64,000 nt of DNA from Phycisphaerae bacterium (GTDB taxonomy: Bacteria > Planctomycetota > Phycisphaerae > Sedimentisphaerales > Anaerobacaceae): contig JAAYBV010000002.1 of assembly GCA_012744475.1 (NCBI GenBank), positions 1-64,000 of the forward strand, in the 5' to 3' direction. The position numbers were made by a program, and so were the translations under genes. Positions 1 through 8,442 of this stretch are shown in pieces. The notes under the pieces are model-generated. The model was not told the DNA's origin and made no database searches. It saw only the letters and a list, made by a program, of their open reading frames with translations. Numbering within the stretch: position 1 is the stretch's first letter; each line of letters starts with the position of its first letter.

Positions 1-111
1 TGCTTGCCCCCGGCGCATCTTTCGTTGGCATTCGCCGCGCCGGTTGCTATACTCCGGGCTTCTCGTGGCGATGTGAGCGTGCGAGCCTTTGTGGTGAGGT
101 GGCAACAAGCG

Positions 112-1590
112 ATGATTGGATTGGTCCAAACCATAGCGACGCCCTACCTGATCCTGGGCGTGTCGATCCTGCTGCTGGCCAGTATCCTGGCGAGCAAGGC
201 CTCGGAGCGTCTGGGCGTGCCGGCCCTACTGATGTTCCTGCTGGTCGGCATGCTGGCAGGCTCCGAAGGTCCGGGGGGGATTCACTTCGACGACCCGCAC
301 TTCGTGCGTCTCATGGGCACCTTCGCGCTGGCGTACATTCTGTTCGCAGGTGGACTGGACACGGATTGGCCGAGCGTCCGGCCGGTGCTGCGCAGCGGCA
401 TGGTTCTGGCGACGGTGGGGGTCTTTCTGACCGCAGTTTTCGTGGGGGCCTTTGCGGTCCTGGTCCTGGGATTCACTTGGCTGGAGGGGTTGTTGCTCGG
501 CTCGGTGATCTCCTCCACCGATGCGGCGGCCATCTTCGCGGTGCTCCGTTCCCGCCGGGTCAGCCTGAAGAGACAGCTCAAGCCGTTGCTCGAACTGGAA
601 TCCGCCAGCAACGACCCCATGGCCATCTTTCTGACCGTCACGATGCTGAGCCTGCTGGGCGACCCGCCCCTGCCGTGGTGGTCCGCGATTCCCTCGCTCG
701 CCCGACAGATGATCATCGGCGGCGCCGTGGGGTTCCTGCTGGGTAAGGCCATGGTCGGCATCGTCAACCGAATCCGTCTGGAGTATGAAGGCCTCTATCC
801 GGTCCTGACCATGGCCCTGGTCCTGTTGGTCTTCGGCGTGACGGAGGCGGTGCGCGGCAACGGCTACCTGGCGGTCTACATTGCGGGCCTGGTGCTGGGC
901 AACGCCGACTTCATCCACAAACGAAGCATCGAGCGATTCCATGACGGGCTTTCCTGGCTGGCCCAGATCGCGATGTTCTTGACGCTGGGCTTGCAGGTCT
1001 ACCCATCGCATCTGACCCCTCTGATCGGGTCCGGCCTGCTGCTGTCGGCGTTTCTGATGTTCGTGGCCCGGCCGCTGGCGGTGGCGGCCTGCCTGATCCG
1101 CAGCCGGTGGACCTTCCGTGAGAAGCTGCTGGTCTCCTGGGCGGGGCTGCGCGGGGCCGTGCCCATCGTGCTGGCGACGTTCCCGATGACAACCGGCATC
1201 CGGCAGGGCGAGATGATCTTCAATCTGGTCTTCTTCGTGGTCATTGCCTCGGTGCTTCTCCAGGGCCAGTCTTTGACGCGTGTGGCACGCTGGCTGAAAC
1301 TGGACCGGCCTCTGCGGTCCAAATGGCGCATGCCGCTGGAATTCGACCGGACGGAAGGGACCTTCCGCACCTCGATGGTGGAACTGATCGTCTCGCCCGA
1401 TTCCGCGGCTGCAGGACAGCAGATCATTCACCTGAAGCTGCCCCAGGGCGCGCTGGTCGCCATGATCCAGAGGGACGGAGAGTATATCGTCCCTAACGGC
1501 GGCACCGAGTTCCGCGCCGGGGACGCCGTGCTGGTATTGGGCGACAAAAAGGCGCTGGAGACGGTCACACGCCTGGTGACATCGCCATGA
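112..1590 (+). CDS. CPA1/NhaP-type cation:proton antiporter with C-terminal RCK_C domain
   Basis: Inner-membrane antiporter expected to exchange K+ or Na+ for H+. The 492-residue protein has about a dozen hydrophobic segments over residues 1-390, then a soluble C-terminus (about 395-490) resembling the TrkA-C/RCK_C ligand domain. CPA1 transport-site motifs are visible: SSTDAAAIFAVL, and ELESASNDPMAI with the Asn-Asp pair. RCK_C without a further CorC-type domain makes it shorter than E. coli CvrA/NhaP2. I chose the ATG at 112 because GAGGTGG lies 9 nt upstream; an open frame continues upstream to the window edge but lacks membrane-protein character. Ion specificity cannot be read from sequence. 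It faces the convergent aminotransferase gene. Confidence 0.88.
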   Translation: MIGLVQTIATPYLILGVSILLLASILASKASERLGVPALLMFLLVGMLAGSEGPGGIHFDDPHFVRLMGTFALAYILFAGGLDTDWPSVRPVLRSGMVLATVGVFLTAVFVGAFAVLVLGFTWLEGLLLGSVISSTDAAAIFAVLRSRRVSLKRQLKPLLELESASNDPMAIFLTVTMLSLLGDPPLPWWSAIPSLARQMIIGGAVGFLLGKAMVGIVNRIRLEYEGLYPVLTMALVLLVFGVTEAVRGNGYLAVYIAGLVLGNADFIHKRSIERFHDGLSWLAQIAMFLTLGLQVYPSHLTPLIGSGLLLSAFLMFVARPLAVAACLIRSRWTFREKLLVSWAGLRGAVPIVLATFPMTTGIRQGEMIFNLVFFVVIASVLLQGQSLTRVARWLKLDRPLRSKWRMPLEFDRTEGTFRTSMVELIVSPDSAAAGQQIIHLKLPQGALVAMIQRDGEYIVPNGGTEFRAGDAVLVLGDKKALETVTRLVTSP

Positions 1591-1650
1591 TTGGCGGCTC
1601 TGTGCACCGCTCCTTCGGCGGCCCCGGAAGTTGGAACCCCTCGAGTCGAG

Positions 1651-2886
1651 CTATTTGACCGCTTTGGCCTTGCGGATCGGCTTTTCCTGGAGGTAGCGGC
1701 TGATGTTGCGGATCGCCTGGCGCAGGCGCTGCTCGTTCTCGACCAGGGCGATGCGGAAGTAGCCTTCGCCGTTCTCGCCGAACGCAGCGCCGGGCGAGAT
1801 GGCGACCTCAGCGTGCTCCATCAGGTCCATCGCAAAGTCGATCGTGCCTTTGCCGCGCAAGTGCTCGTCCGGGACATGGGCCCAGACGAACATGCCGGCG
1901 CGGGGCCTGTCCACCTGCCAGCCGATGCGGTCGAGGGCATCGCAGACGACGTCGCGCCGCGTTCGATACACCTCGTTCTGAGCGGCGATGTTGTCATTGC
2001 AGTGCCGCATGGCGATGATGCCGGCGATCTGGACTGCCTGGAAGATGCCGTAGTCGTAATAGCCCTTGATCGTGGCCAGATAATCGATCATCTGGCGGTT
2101 GCCGGCGACAAACCCGACGCGGAAGCCGGCCATGTTGTACGGCTTGCTCATCGTGGTGAACTCGACACCGACGTCCTTGGCGCCCTTGGCCGAGAGGAAG
2201 CTGGGGGCCTTGTAGCCGTCGAAGACGGTCTCGCCGTAAGCGAAGTCGTGGATGACCGCGAACTTGAACCGCTTGGCCAGATCGACGACGGTCTCGAAGA
2301 AGCCATCGTCGACCGTCATCGTGGTGGGGTTGTGCGGGTAGTTGAGGATCAGCAGCTTGGGTTTGGGGAACAGATGCTCGCAGACCATCGCGATGGTGTC
2401 GAGGAACTTCTGATCGTTGCCCAGCGGCACGGTGATGACATTGCCTCCGGCTAGGGCCACCCCGTAATTGTGAATGGGAAAGGCCGGGTCGGGGACGACC
2501 GCGGTGTCGCCGGGACCGAGCAGGGCCAGGCACATGTGGCTGAACCCTTCCTTCGAGCCGATGCAGGCCAGGACCTCATGCTCCCCGTCGAGTTCGACGT
2601 TCCATTTGCTGGCGTACTTCTTGGCCATTTCGTTGCGGAGGCCCTTGATGCCCTTACTGGCGCTGTAACGGTGGTTGCGCGGGTCGCGGGCGGCCTCGCA
2701 GAGCTTCTCGATGACCAGGTCCGGGGCCGGGTCCGAGGGGTTGCCCATGCCCAGGTCGATGATGTCGGCGCCCTGTTGTCTCTTGGCGAGCTTGAGGGCG
2801 TTGAGTCGTCCGAACAAATACGGTGGCAGTCGTGTGATTCGCGTTGCCGGCTCGATCCGGTACTCCCTGTTGTTGTCGCTGTGCAT
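1651..2886 (-). CDS. alaC: AlaC-like alanine/class I aminotransferase
   Basis: Cytosolic PLP enzyme of aminotransferase fold type I, 411 residues. The N-terminus (ITRLPPYLFGRLNALK), DIIDLGMGNPSDPAPD and IGSKEGFSHM match the AlaC group, which makes alanine from pyruvate and glutamate. The PLP lysine is the Lys of TMSKPYNMAGFRVG. The frame is open 150 nt further upstream, but the ATG at 2886 follows AGGTTGG at good spacing and begins where the conserved sequence begins. LL-diaminopimelate aminotransferase is the main alternative, since the two groups look alike; the RLPPY start favours AlaC. It is monocistronic and divergent from the SNF2 gene. Confidence 0.82.
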   Translation of the reverse strand: MHSDNNREYRIEPATRITRLPPYLFGRLNALKLAKRQQGADIIDLGMGNPSDPAPDLVIEKLCEAARDPRNHRYSASKGIKGLRNEMAKKYASKWNVELDGEHEVLACIGSKEGFSHMCLALLGPGDTAVVPDPAFPIHNYGVALAGGNVITVPLGNDQKFLDTIAMVCEHLFPKPKLLILNYPHNPTTMTVDDGFFETVVDLAKRFKFAVIHDFAYGETVFDGYKAPSFLSAKGAKDVGVEFTTMSKPYNMAGFRVGFVAGNRQMIDYLATIKGYYDYGIFQAVQIAGIIAMRHCNDNIAAQNEVYRTRRDVVCDALDRIGWQVDRPRAGMFVWAHVPDEHLRGKGTIDFAMDLMEHAEVAISPGAAFGENGEGYFRIALVENEQRLRQAIRNISRYLQEKPIRKAKAVK

Positions 2887-3267
2887 CGTTCCAACCTGCT
2901 TTTCACAGGGCGGGTTCCGAACCCACCCGATTCCAGTTTCGTCGTGGCCCGCGACGGGCACGATAACCAAGTATTGTAGCATCCCGTCCGCCATTTGCAA
3001 AACTTCCCGCCGGTGCAGTTCACCTGTTTTTCGCAAATTCCCTCCGTCCGCAGAGTTGTCGGGTGTCGCTATGGCCTATCCTGCTCCCGGCGGGTCTGCC
3101 TTGCCGTCTTCGCGCGGGCTACGGTCTGGCTTGTCGGCGTTGCTTCTTGCATCAGACGAGTCGATGGGGTACGCTGGTCGGGTGACTACCGGGTTTCTGT
3201 CCCTGTGAGGGGACTGCGCGTATGGGCAAGGCCTACAAGCCTCCGAATGGAAGGAGATGACGTCCGG
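2887..3267. other. Divergent intergenic region, aminotransferase / SNF2 gene
   Basis: This 381-nt gap separates two divergent genes and should hold both promoters. I found no convincing -35/-10 pair, riboswitch or hairpin in it. The SNF2 reading frame is open across most of the gap, but without a ribosome binding site or conserved-looking sequence. Confidence 0.4.
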
Positions 3268-6200
3268 ATGGATGTCGCCACGGGTCAGTTACGAAAAGGC
3301 AAAGGCAAAGACAAAGACAAGATCGAAGCACTCCACGCCAATCCCCGCCGGACCGAGATGACCCGGCTGCCGGACCTCGATAACGCTGTGCTGACGATGT
3401 TCGCGTTGTCCTTCGGACCGCTGACCAGGAACGATCTGATCGACGCCCTGAGGAAGACGGGACTGACGATGCCCGACGGCTCCACCATTACCGCCCCGAA
3501 GGTCGGGCCTTCCGTCAGCCGATTGCGGCAGAGGGGTTGGATTGCCGAGTGCGGTTCCCAAGTGCCGGAGTGCCCGTCCGACGTCCGCGCCGATGCCCTC
3601 CACGTCGCCCGTGACAAGGGCCTGTTGCAGCGTCTCGGCAACGGTCTGCGGAAGGCCGTGCCCGCGGAACTGTCGCTCGACGCCTGGGACTACCGCTGGC
3701 GTCGACAGCGATTCGTGTCGTTCTGTCATGTCTGCCGCGAGGCGTTTCTGGCTCTGGAGAGAGAAGATCGCAGTGAGCTGGACCGTCTGGCGGCGCTGTG
3801 CAAGCAGGATGAGCAGATCCAGTCGTTGATGCCGGTCCTGTTCGCGGTTTGCGCCGATCCGTTCCAGCCGGAGTACATCGAGCGCCTGGTCGATCCATAC
3901 CGCAATGAGCTGCTGTACGTGATCTTGCGAACCGCTATGTATGAACTGGCGCTGGAGCACCCGGTCTTCGGGTACGCGCGAACCAAGGTGCTGACCGAGC
4001 GTCACGCCTTCGAGAGACCCATCCTGGAGATTTGCGTCAACCACGTGGCCGAGCGTGACATCCTGGCCGGCGATCTGGCCGGCGCGCGAGCCTTGCTGGG
4101 GGCGTTTGCCGACCTGGATACGCACATCGTGCGAGGCATGCTGGAGCTTCTGAGCGGCGATGTCGTTGCGGCGCGGCAGGCCTACGATCGCGCGGTGCAG
4201 CACGCCGGCAGGACCAAGAGGGACCAGATGGCCTATCTCGGGAGCTTCCCAGGGCTGCTGCACACGTTGCTGCTGATCCAGTCCGAGTCGCAGAGCGGAT
4301 CGGGACCGAACCGCCAGCAGGCGCGGACCTGGCTGAACTGGCTGCTCAAGGGCGGGTCGCACGCGGTCTATTACGGCGCATACTTCTTCCTGGATGCGCT
4401 GCTGGCCTTCTGCGAGGGGCGCGCGGCGCCGGACGGGCCGGCGTGGCGACCGTCCTATCGTCAGGAGTCCTCTCTGGCCTGTCTGGCCACCTGCCTGATG
4501 CAGATGTTCTACAGTCTCTACGCCTCCGATGCCAAGGCCCTGAGGGCGCGCGACGGGGCGGCGTTGGCGGATGTGGAGGATTTGCTGGGCCGGTGGGACC
4601 GGCAGGGGGCCCGCTGGCCGGTCATGCAGATTTCCCGCCTGATGGAGCGGCTTGGGGTGGGGCTCCCGGCGTACGTGGCATGCGCCGAATCGTTCTTCCA
4701 GCAAGGTCCGGCCCGGGATCTGTCCGAGCTGTGGACCGTCAAGGAGATGTGGGAAAGCCAGGTCCGTGCCCTCGAGCAGCTCATGCAGGAAAGCGACTCG
4801 GCGTCCGGCGCGATCTCTCAAAAGACGCGTCGTCTGGGTTGGCGACTCTCCGAAGCCTGGGATGGTTTGATCTCGATCACCCCGGTCGAACAGAAGTGCG
4901 CTAAGAAGGGTTCCTGGACGGCCGGCCGCGAGGTGGCCCTGCACCGACTGATGAGTCCTGAGACTAGCGGATTGGACTACCTGACCGACCAGGACAAGGC
5001 GGCTATCGCCGGCGTCGCCAGGAAGCGCACGAGCAGCTACTACGGCTACAGCCACGGTGTGGACCTGGAGCCCGGCCTGGTTCTCCAGCACCTGGTGGGC
5101 CACCCCAATGTCTTCTGGGAGAACGCCCCGGGCATGCCGGTGGAGATCGTCCAGGGCACGCCGGAGGTGCGTATCGTGCCCAGGGGACACAAGCTCTGCA
5201 TCACGATCGATCCGTACCCGGATCCCGACCGGTGGGGCGGCGTCCGGACTGTGGAGAGGGAGTCTGCAAACCGACTGCGCGTCGTCAGGTTCGACCCTGT
5301 GCATCGCAAGATGGCCGAGATCCTCGGGCCGACCGGCATGACGATCCCCAAGGACCGCTCCGAGGAGGCCCTCAAGCGCATTCAGGGGCTGTCTCGCCAC
5401 GTCGCGATCCAGTCCAACGTGGCGCTGGCGGGCGAGGAGGCCGAGACGGTTGAGCCGGATTGCCGTCCGCGACTGCGCCTGCAACGGCTCGCAGGGGGGC
5501 TACAGGTGGAGATGGTCGTCGTTCCCCTCGGCGGCGAATCTCTTCGTGCGTTCACTCCGGGCGCGGGCAACTCGCATCTGCTCGAATCCGTTGCGGGGCG
5601 AACCGTCCAGACCCGGCGCAACCTTAAGGCGGAAACGGCCCGCGCTGCAGAAGCCGTCGCAGCCGTCCCGATGCTCGAGATACAGGATCAACGCGACTGC
5701 GCCTGGACGTTCGACGATCCGGGCGAGGCGCTCGAACTGCTCGAACAGTTGCAGGCGGTCCTGCCGGAACTGCTGACGGTGGAGTGGCCCAAAGGCGATC
5801 CGATTGCGGTGCGCCCCGTCTCGGCCAGGCAGTTCCAGTTCTCCGTTCATTCGGCGCAGAACTGGTTCGAGGTCGAGGCCGCCGTGCAGGTCGATCGCGA
5901 CCTCCTGGTCAAGATGCAGACGCTCCTGGACCAGATCGAGAATAGCGACAGCCGGTTCATCGCGATCGGCAAGGACCAGTACATCGCCCTGACGCGGCAG
6001 CTCCGACGGCAGTTGCAGGGTCTTTCCGCCTGCGGTCAGGCCATTCGCAAGGGCGGCGCGCTGCGCATCCACCCGCTGGCGGCGATCGCGCTGGAGCAGT
6101 GGAAAGACGAAGTAGGGCGGTTCGAGGCCGATGCCGCCTTTCGCGACTGGGTCGAGCGGTTCCGCGCGGTCGAGTCGTATCAGGCGCCGATCCCCTCGAC

Positions 6201-7596
6201 GCTGGCGGCGACGCTGCGTCCCTACCAGCAGGACGGCTTCCTCTGGCTGGCGCGCCTGGCCGAATGGGGCGCCGGCGGCTGTCTGGCCGATGACATGGGC
6301 CTGGGCAAGACCATCGAGGCCCTGGCGCTGATCCTGCACCGCGCGGCCCTCGGGCCGACGCTGGTGGTCGCGCCCACGAGTGTCTGCGCCAACTGGGTCA
6401 GCGAGACGCAGCGGTTCGCGCCGACGTTGCGCCCGATCCGATTCGGCATCGGCGATCGCGGCCGGCGCGACCGGATTCTCGAAACCGTCGGACCGTTCGA
6501 CCTGGTGATCTGCTCGTACACGCTGCTCCAGCAGGAGGCCGATGCATTCGGGGACGTGCACTTCGCGACGATCGTCCTGGATGAGGCGCAGGCGATCAAG
6601 AACGCCGCGACCAAGCGTTCGTCGGCGGCCATGGATCTGGTGGGCGACTTCCGCATGATCTGCACGGGCACTCCCATCGAGAACCGCCTGGCCGAACTGT
6701 GGAACCTCTTCCGCTTCATCAATCCCGGCCTGCTCGGCTCCGAGGACCGTTTCCGCGATCGGTTCGTGCGTCCCATCGAGATCGACCACGACTCCCACGC
6801 GAGAGCGACGCTCAAGGCGCTGGTGCAGCCGTTTATCCTGCGGCGCACCAAGTCGCAGGTGCTCGAAGACCTGCCGGCCCGCACGGAGGTGATGCGGCTG
6901 GTGGAACTGACGGATGAGGAGCGGGCGCTGCACGAGTCGCTCCGCCGCCGCGCGCTGGAGCGGCTTGAAGGGGTCCGTGACATGGACCGGGGCCAGGCCC
7001 ACATCCAGGTGCTGGCCGAGCTGATGAAGCTGCGCCGCTGCTGCTGCAATCCGCGCCTGGTGGTTCCCGACTGCGGTTTGGTGGGCTCGAAGCTCGAAGC
7101 CTTCGCCGAGCTGGTCGAGGAGCTGCTCGAGAACCAGCACAAGGCTTTGGTCTTCTCGCAGTTCGTCGATCACCTCAGCCTGCTGCGCGAGCACCTGGAC
7201 GCCCGGAAGATTCGCTACCAGTATCTCGACGGCCAGACGCCCGCGCGGACCCGCCAAAAGCGGATCGACGCGTTCCAGAATGGCGACGGCGATCTGTTCC
7301 TGATCTCGCTGAAGGCCGGCGGGCTCGGTCTGAACCTCACCGCCGCCGACTATGTGATCCACATGGACCCGTGGTGGAACCCCGCCGTCGAGGACCAGGC
7401 CAGCGACCGGGCGCATCGCATCGGCCAGACCCGCCCGGTGACGGTCTATCGCCTCGTGGCCTGCGAGACCATCGAGGAGAAGATCGTCCAGCTCCACCAC
7501 GCCAAACGCGACCTGGCCGACTCGCTGCTCGAAGGCACCGACACCGCCGGCGCCCTGACCGCCGACGACCTCCTCAACCTCCTGCGCACCCGCTGA
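3268..7596 (+). CDS. SNF2-family helicase-like ATPase with very long N-terminal region
   Basis: A 1442-residue Swi2/Snf2 ATPase, expected to translocate on double-stranded DNA and remodel DNA-protein complexes. The motor is C-terminal: DDMGLGKT (Walker A, about residue 1005), VLDEAQAIKN (DEAQ box, about 1103), then helicase_C with LVFSQFVDHL and the ending AGGLGLNLTAADYVIHMDPW...DRAHRIGQ. The first 980 residues carry no motif I can name apart from a possible winged helix near residues 30-100 (LTRNDLIDALRKTG...VSRLRQRGW) and a helical repeat-like stretch. I chose the ATG at 3268 because AAGGAG sits 11 nt upstream; the in-frame ATG at 3247 has no ribosome binding site. No nuclease or methylase neighbours it, so a defence role is not supported by context. 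Confidence 0.9.
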   Translation: MDVATGQLRKGKGKDKDKIEALHANPRRTEMTRLPDLDNAVLTMFALSFGPLTRNDLIDALRKTGLTMPDGSTITAPKVGPSVSRLRQRGWIAECGSQVPECPSDVRADALHVARDKGLLQRLGNGLRKAVPAELSLDAWDYRWRRQRFVSFCHVCREAFLALEREDRSELDRLAALCKQDEQIQSLMPVLFAVCADPFQPEYIERLVDPYRNELLYVILRTAMYELALEHPVFGYARTKVLTERHAFERPILEICVNHVAERDILAGDLAGARALLGAFADLDTHIVRGMLELLSGDVVAARQAYDRAVQHAGRTKRDQMAYLGSFPGLLHTLLLIQSESQSGSGPNRQQARTWLNWLLKGGSHAVYYGAYFFLDALLAFCEGRAAPDGPAWRPSYRQESSLACLATCLMQMFYSLYASDAKALRARDGAALADVEDLLGRWDRQGARWPVMQISRLMERLGVGLPAYVACAESFFQQGPARDLSELWTVKEMWESQVRALEQLMQESDSASGAISQKTRRLGWRLSEAWDGLISITPVEQKCAKKGSWTAGREVALHRLMSPETSGLDYLTDQDKAAIAGVARKRTSSYYGYSHGVDLEPGLVLQHLVGHPNVFWENAPGMPVEIVQGTPEVRIVPRGHKLCITIDPYPDPDRWGGVRTVERESANRLRVVRFDPVHRKMAEILGPTGMTIPKDRSEEALKRIQGLSRHVAIQSNVALAGEEAETVEPDCRPRLRLQRLAGGLQVEMVVVPLGGESLRAFTPGAGNSHLLESVAGRTVQTRRNLKAETARAAEAVAAVPMLEIQDQRDCAWTFDDPGEALELLEQLQAVLPELLTVEWPKGDPIAVRPVSARQFQFSVHSAQNWFEVEAAVQVDRDLLVKMQTLLDQIENSDSRFIAIGKDQYIALTRQLRRQLQGLSACGQAIRKGGALRIHPLAAIALEQWKDEVGRFEADAAFRDWVERFRAVESYQAPIPSTLAATLRPYQQDGFLWLARLAEWGAGGCLADDMGLGKTIEALALILHRAALGPTLVVAPTSVCANWVSETQRFAPTLRPIRFGIGDRGRRDRILETVGPFDLVICSYTLLQQEADAFGDVHFATIVLDEAQAIKNAATKRSSAAMDLVGDFRMICTGTPIENRLAELWNLFRFINPGLLGSEDRFRDRFVRPIEIDHDSHARATLKALVQPFILRRTKSQVLEDLPARTEVMRLVELTDEERALHESLRRRALERLEGVRDMDRGQAHIQVLAELMKLRRCCCNPRLVVPDCGLVGSKLEAFAELVEELLENQHKALVFSQFVDHLSLLREHLDARKIRYQYLDGQTPARTRQKRIDAFQNGDGDLFLISLKAGGLGLNLTAADYVIHMDPWWNPAVEDQASDRAHRIGQTRPVTVYRLVACETIEEKIVQLHHAKRDLADSLLEGTDTAGALTADDLLNLLRTR

Positions 7597-7716
7597 ACGG
7601 GATGAGCGTCTGAGCTTGCTCTCGCTCGACTGTGGTCCATCACGGTTTCCAGGAGGATCGTCCGGTGAAGAGCACCCGCTTGCGCTACTGAAAGAGGTTC
7701 CATCGGAGTGAAAAGG

Positions 7717-7745
7717 TTCGCCTCCGGGGTCTTTTGTGGTAGTAT
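7717..7745 (+). promoter_or_regulatory. Candidate promoter for the PIN-toxin pair
   Basis: TTCGCC at 7717-7722, a 17-nt spacer, then TAGTAT at 7740-7745. Only six bases separate the -10 box from the ATG at 7752, so transcription would start on the start codon. The -35 match is weak. Confidence 0.4.
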
Positions 7746-7751
7746 GATGAT

Positions 7752-8231
7752 ATGAAACCGACTGTGTATGTCGAAACGAGTGTGGTTGGCTACTGTACCG
7801 GACGTCCAAGTCGCGACTTGATCATCGCTGGGCGACAGGCAATAACGCGCGACTGGTGGGAGAACGAACGCCGGAAGTATTCCCTGCACATCTCGGTCTT
7901 GGTTCTACAAGAATCGCATCGCGGCGAGCCAGAGGCCGTCAGGAAACGCCAAGAGGCCTTGAAGAGCATTCCACTCTTGGGGATGACGGATCTGACGGAA
8001 GAACTGGCGGATGCTCTCGTCCGGAAAGGGCCTATCCCAGGCCAGTACCCGGAGGACGCCCTCCACATTGCCTTGGCTGCGACGAACGCGATGGACTATC
8101 TGCTGACATGGAACTTCCGCCATATCAACAATGCAATGATGAGGTCCGATGTAACAAGGATCATTTCGGACTTCGGGCTGGAGTGCCCTGTTATATGCAC
8201 GCCCGAAGAGCTTTTGGGAGGTTCTCTATGA
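7752..8231 (+). CDS. PIN-domain protein, VapC-like toxin
   Basis: A 159-residue protein with PIN-fold signatures: YVETSVVGY at the N-terminus (Glu-Thr-Ser at the usual first acidic site), an internal Glu-rich helix, and EDALHIALA followed by YLLTWNFRHINN near residues 95-120. PIN toxins are Mg2+-dependent RNases that cut tRNA or rRNA when freed from a partner. The next gene overlaps it by 4 nt (ATGA), the pattern of a two-gene toxin-antitoxin operon with the toxin first. There is no Shine-Dalgarno sequence before the ATG; see the candidate promoter ending six bases upstream. The target RNA is unknown. The PIN assignment is firm, the toxin role is inferred. Confidence 0.85.
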   Translation: MKPTVYVETSVVGYCTGRPSRDLIIAGRQAITRDWWENERRKYSLHISVLVLQESHRGEPEAVRKRQEALKSIPLLGMTDLTEELADALVRKGPIPGQYPEDALHIALAATNAMDYLLTWNFRHINNAMMRSDVTRIISDFGLECPVICTPEELLGGSL

Positions 8232-8404
8232 GGGCTGGCGACTCCATTCTGGAGGAAATCTGGAAGGCGAGGGACGAACACGCTCGTCGTTTTGACTATG
8301 ATCTGAAGAGTATCTGCGCCGATCTGCGGAAGATCGAACGGCAATCCGGCCGACGAGTCATCACGCGAAAGCCTAAGCGGCTTTCGACGCGGCGTGCTGA
8401 GTAG
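8228..8404 (+). CDS. Small putative antitoxin paired with the PIN protein
   Basis: A 58-residue protein whose ATG overlaps the PIN stop codon in an ATGA junction, so the two are probably translationally coupled. The N-terminal half (ILEEIWKARDEHARRFDYDLKS) resembles small proteins of the form EEIRxxRDEHAxRFxYDLxAI, often found beside YVETS-type PIN proteins and usually annotated as hypothetical. The C-terminus is strongly basic (RKPKRLSTRRAE), unlike classic AbrB or RHH antitoxins, and could touch nucleic acid. No DNA-binding fold is recognisable. The antitoxin role rests on context alone. Confidence 0.7.
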   Translation: MRAGDSILEEIWKARDEHARRFDYDLKSICADLRKIERQSGRRVITRKPKRLSTRRAE

Positions 8405-8442
8405 AACGAGCGTTCGCGTTCGTTCCGCTTCGGCCGGTTGTG

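Noticed and set aside
2995-3267. N-terminal extension of the SNF2 protein
   Set aside because: No ribosome binding site near the first ATG-like codons and an odd Arg/Cys/Ser composition; AAGGAG before 3268 gives a better start.
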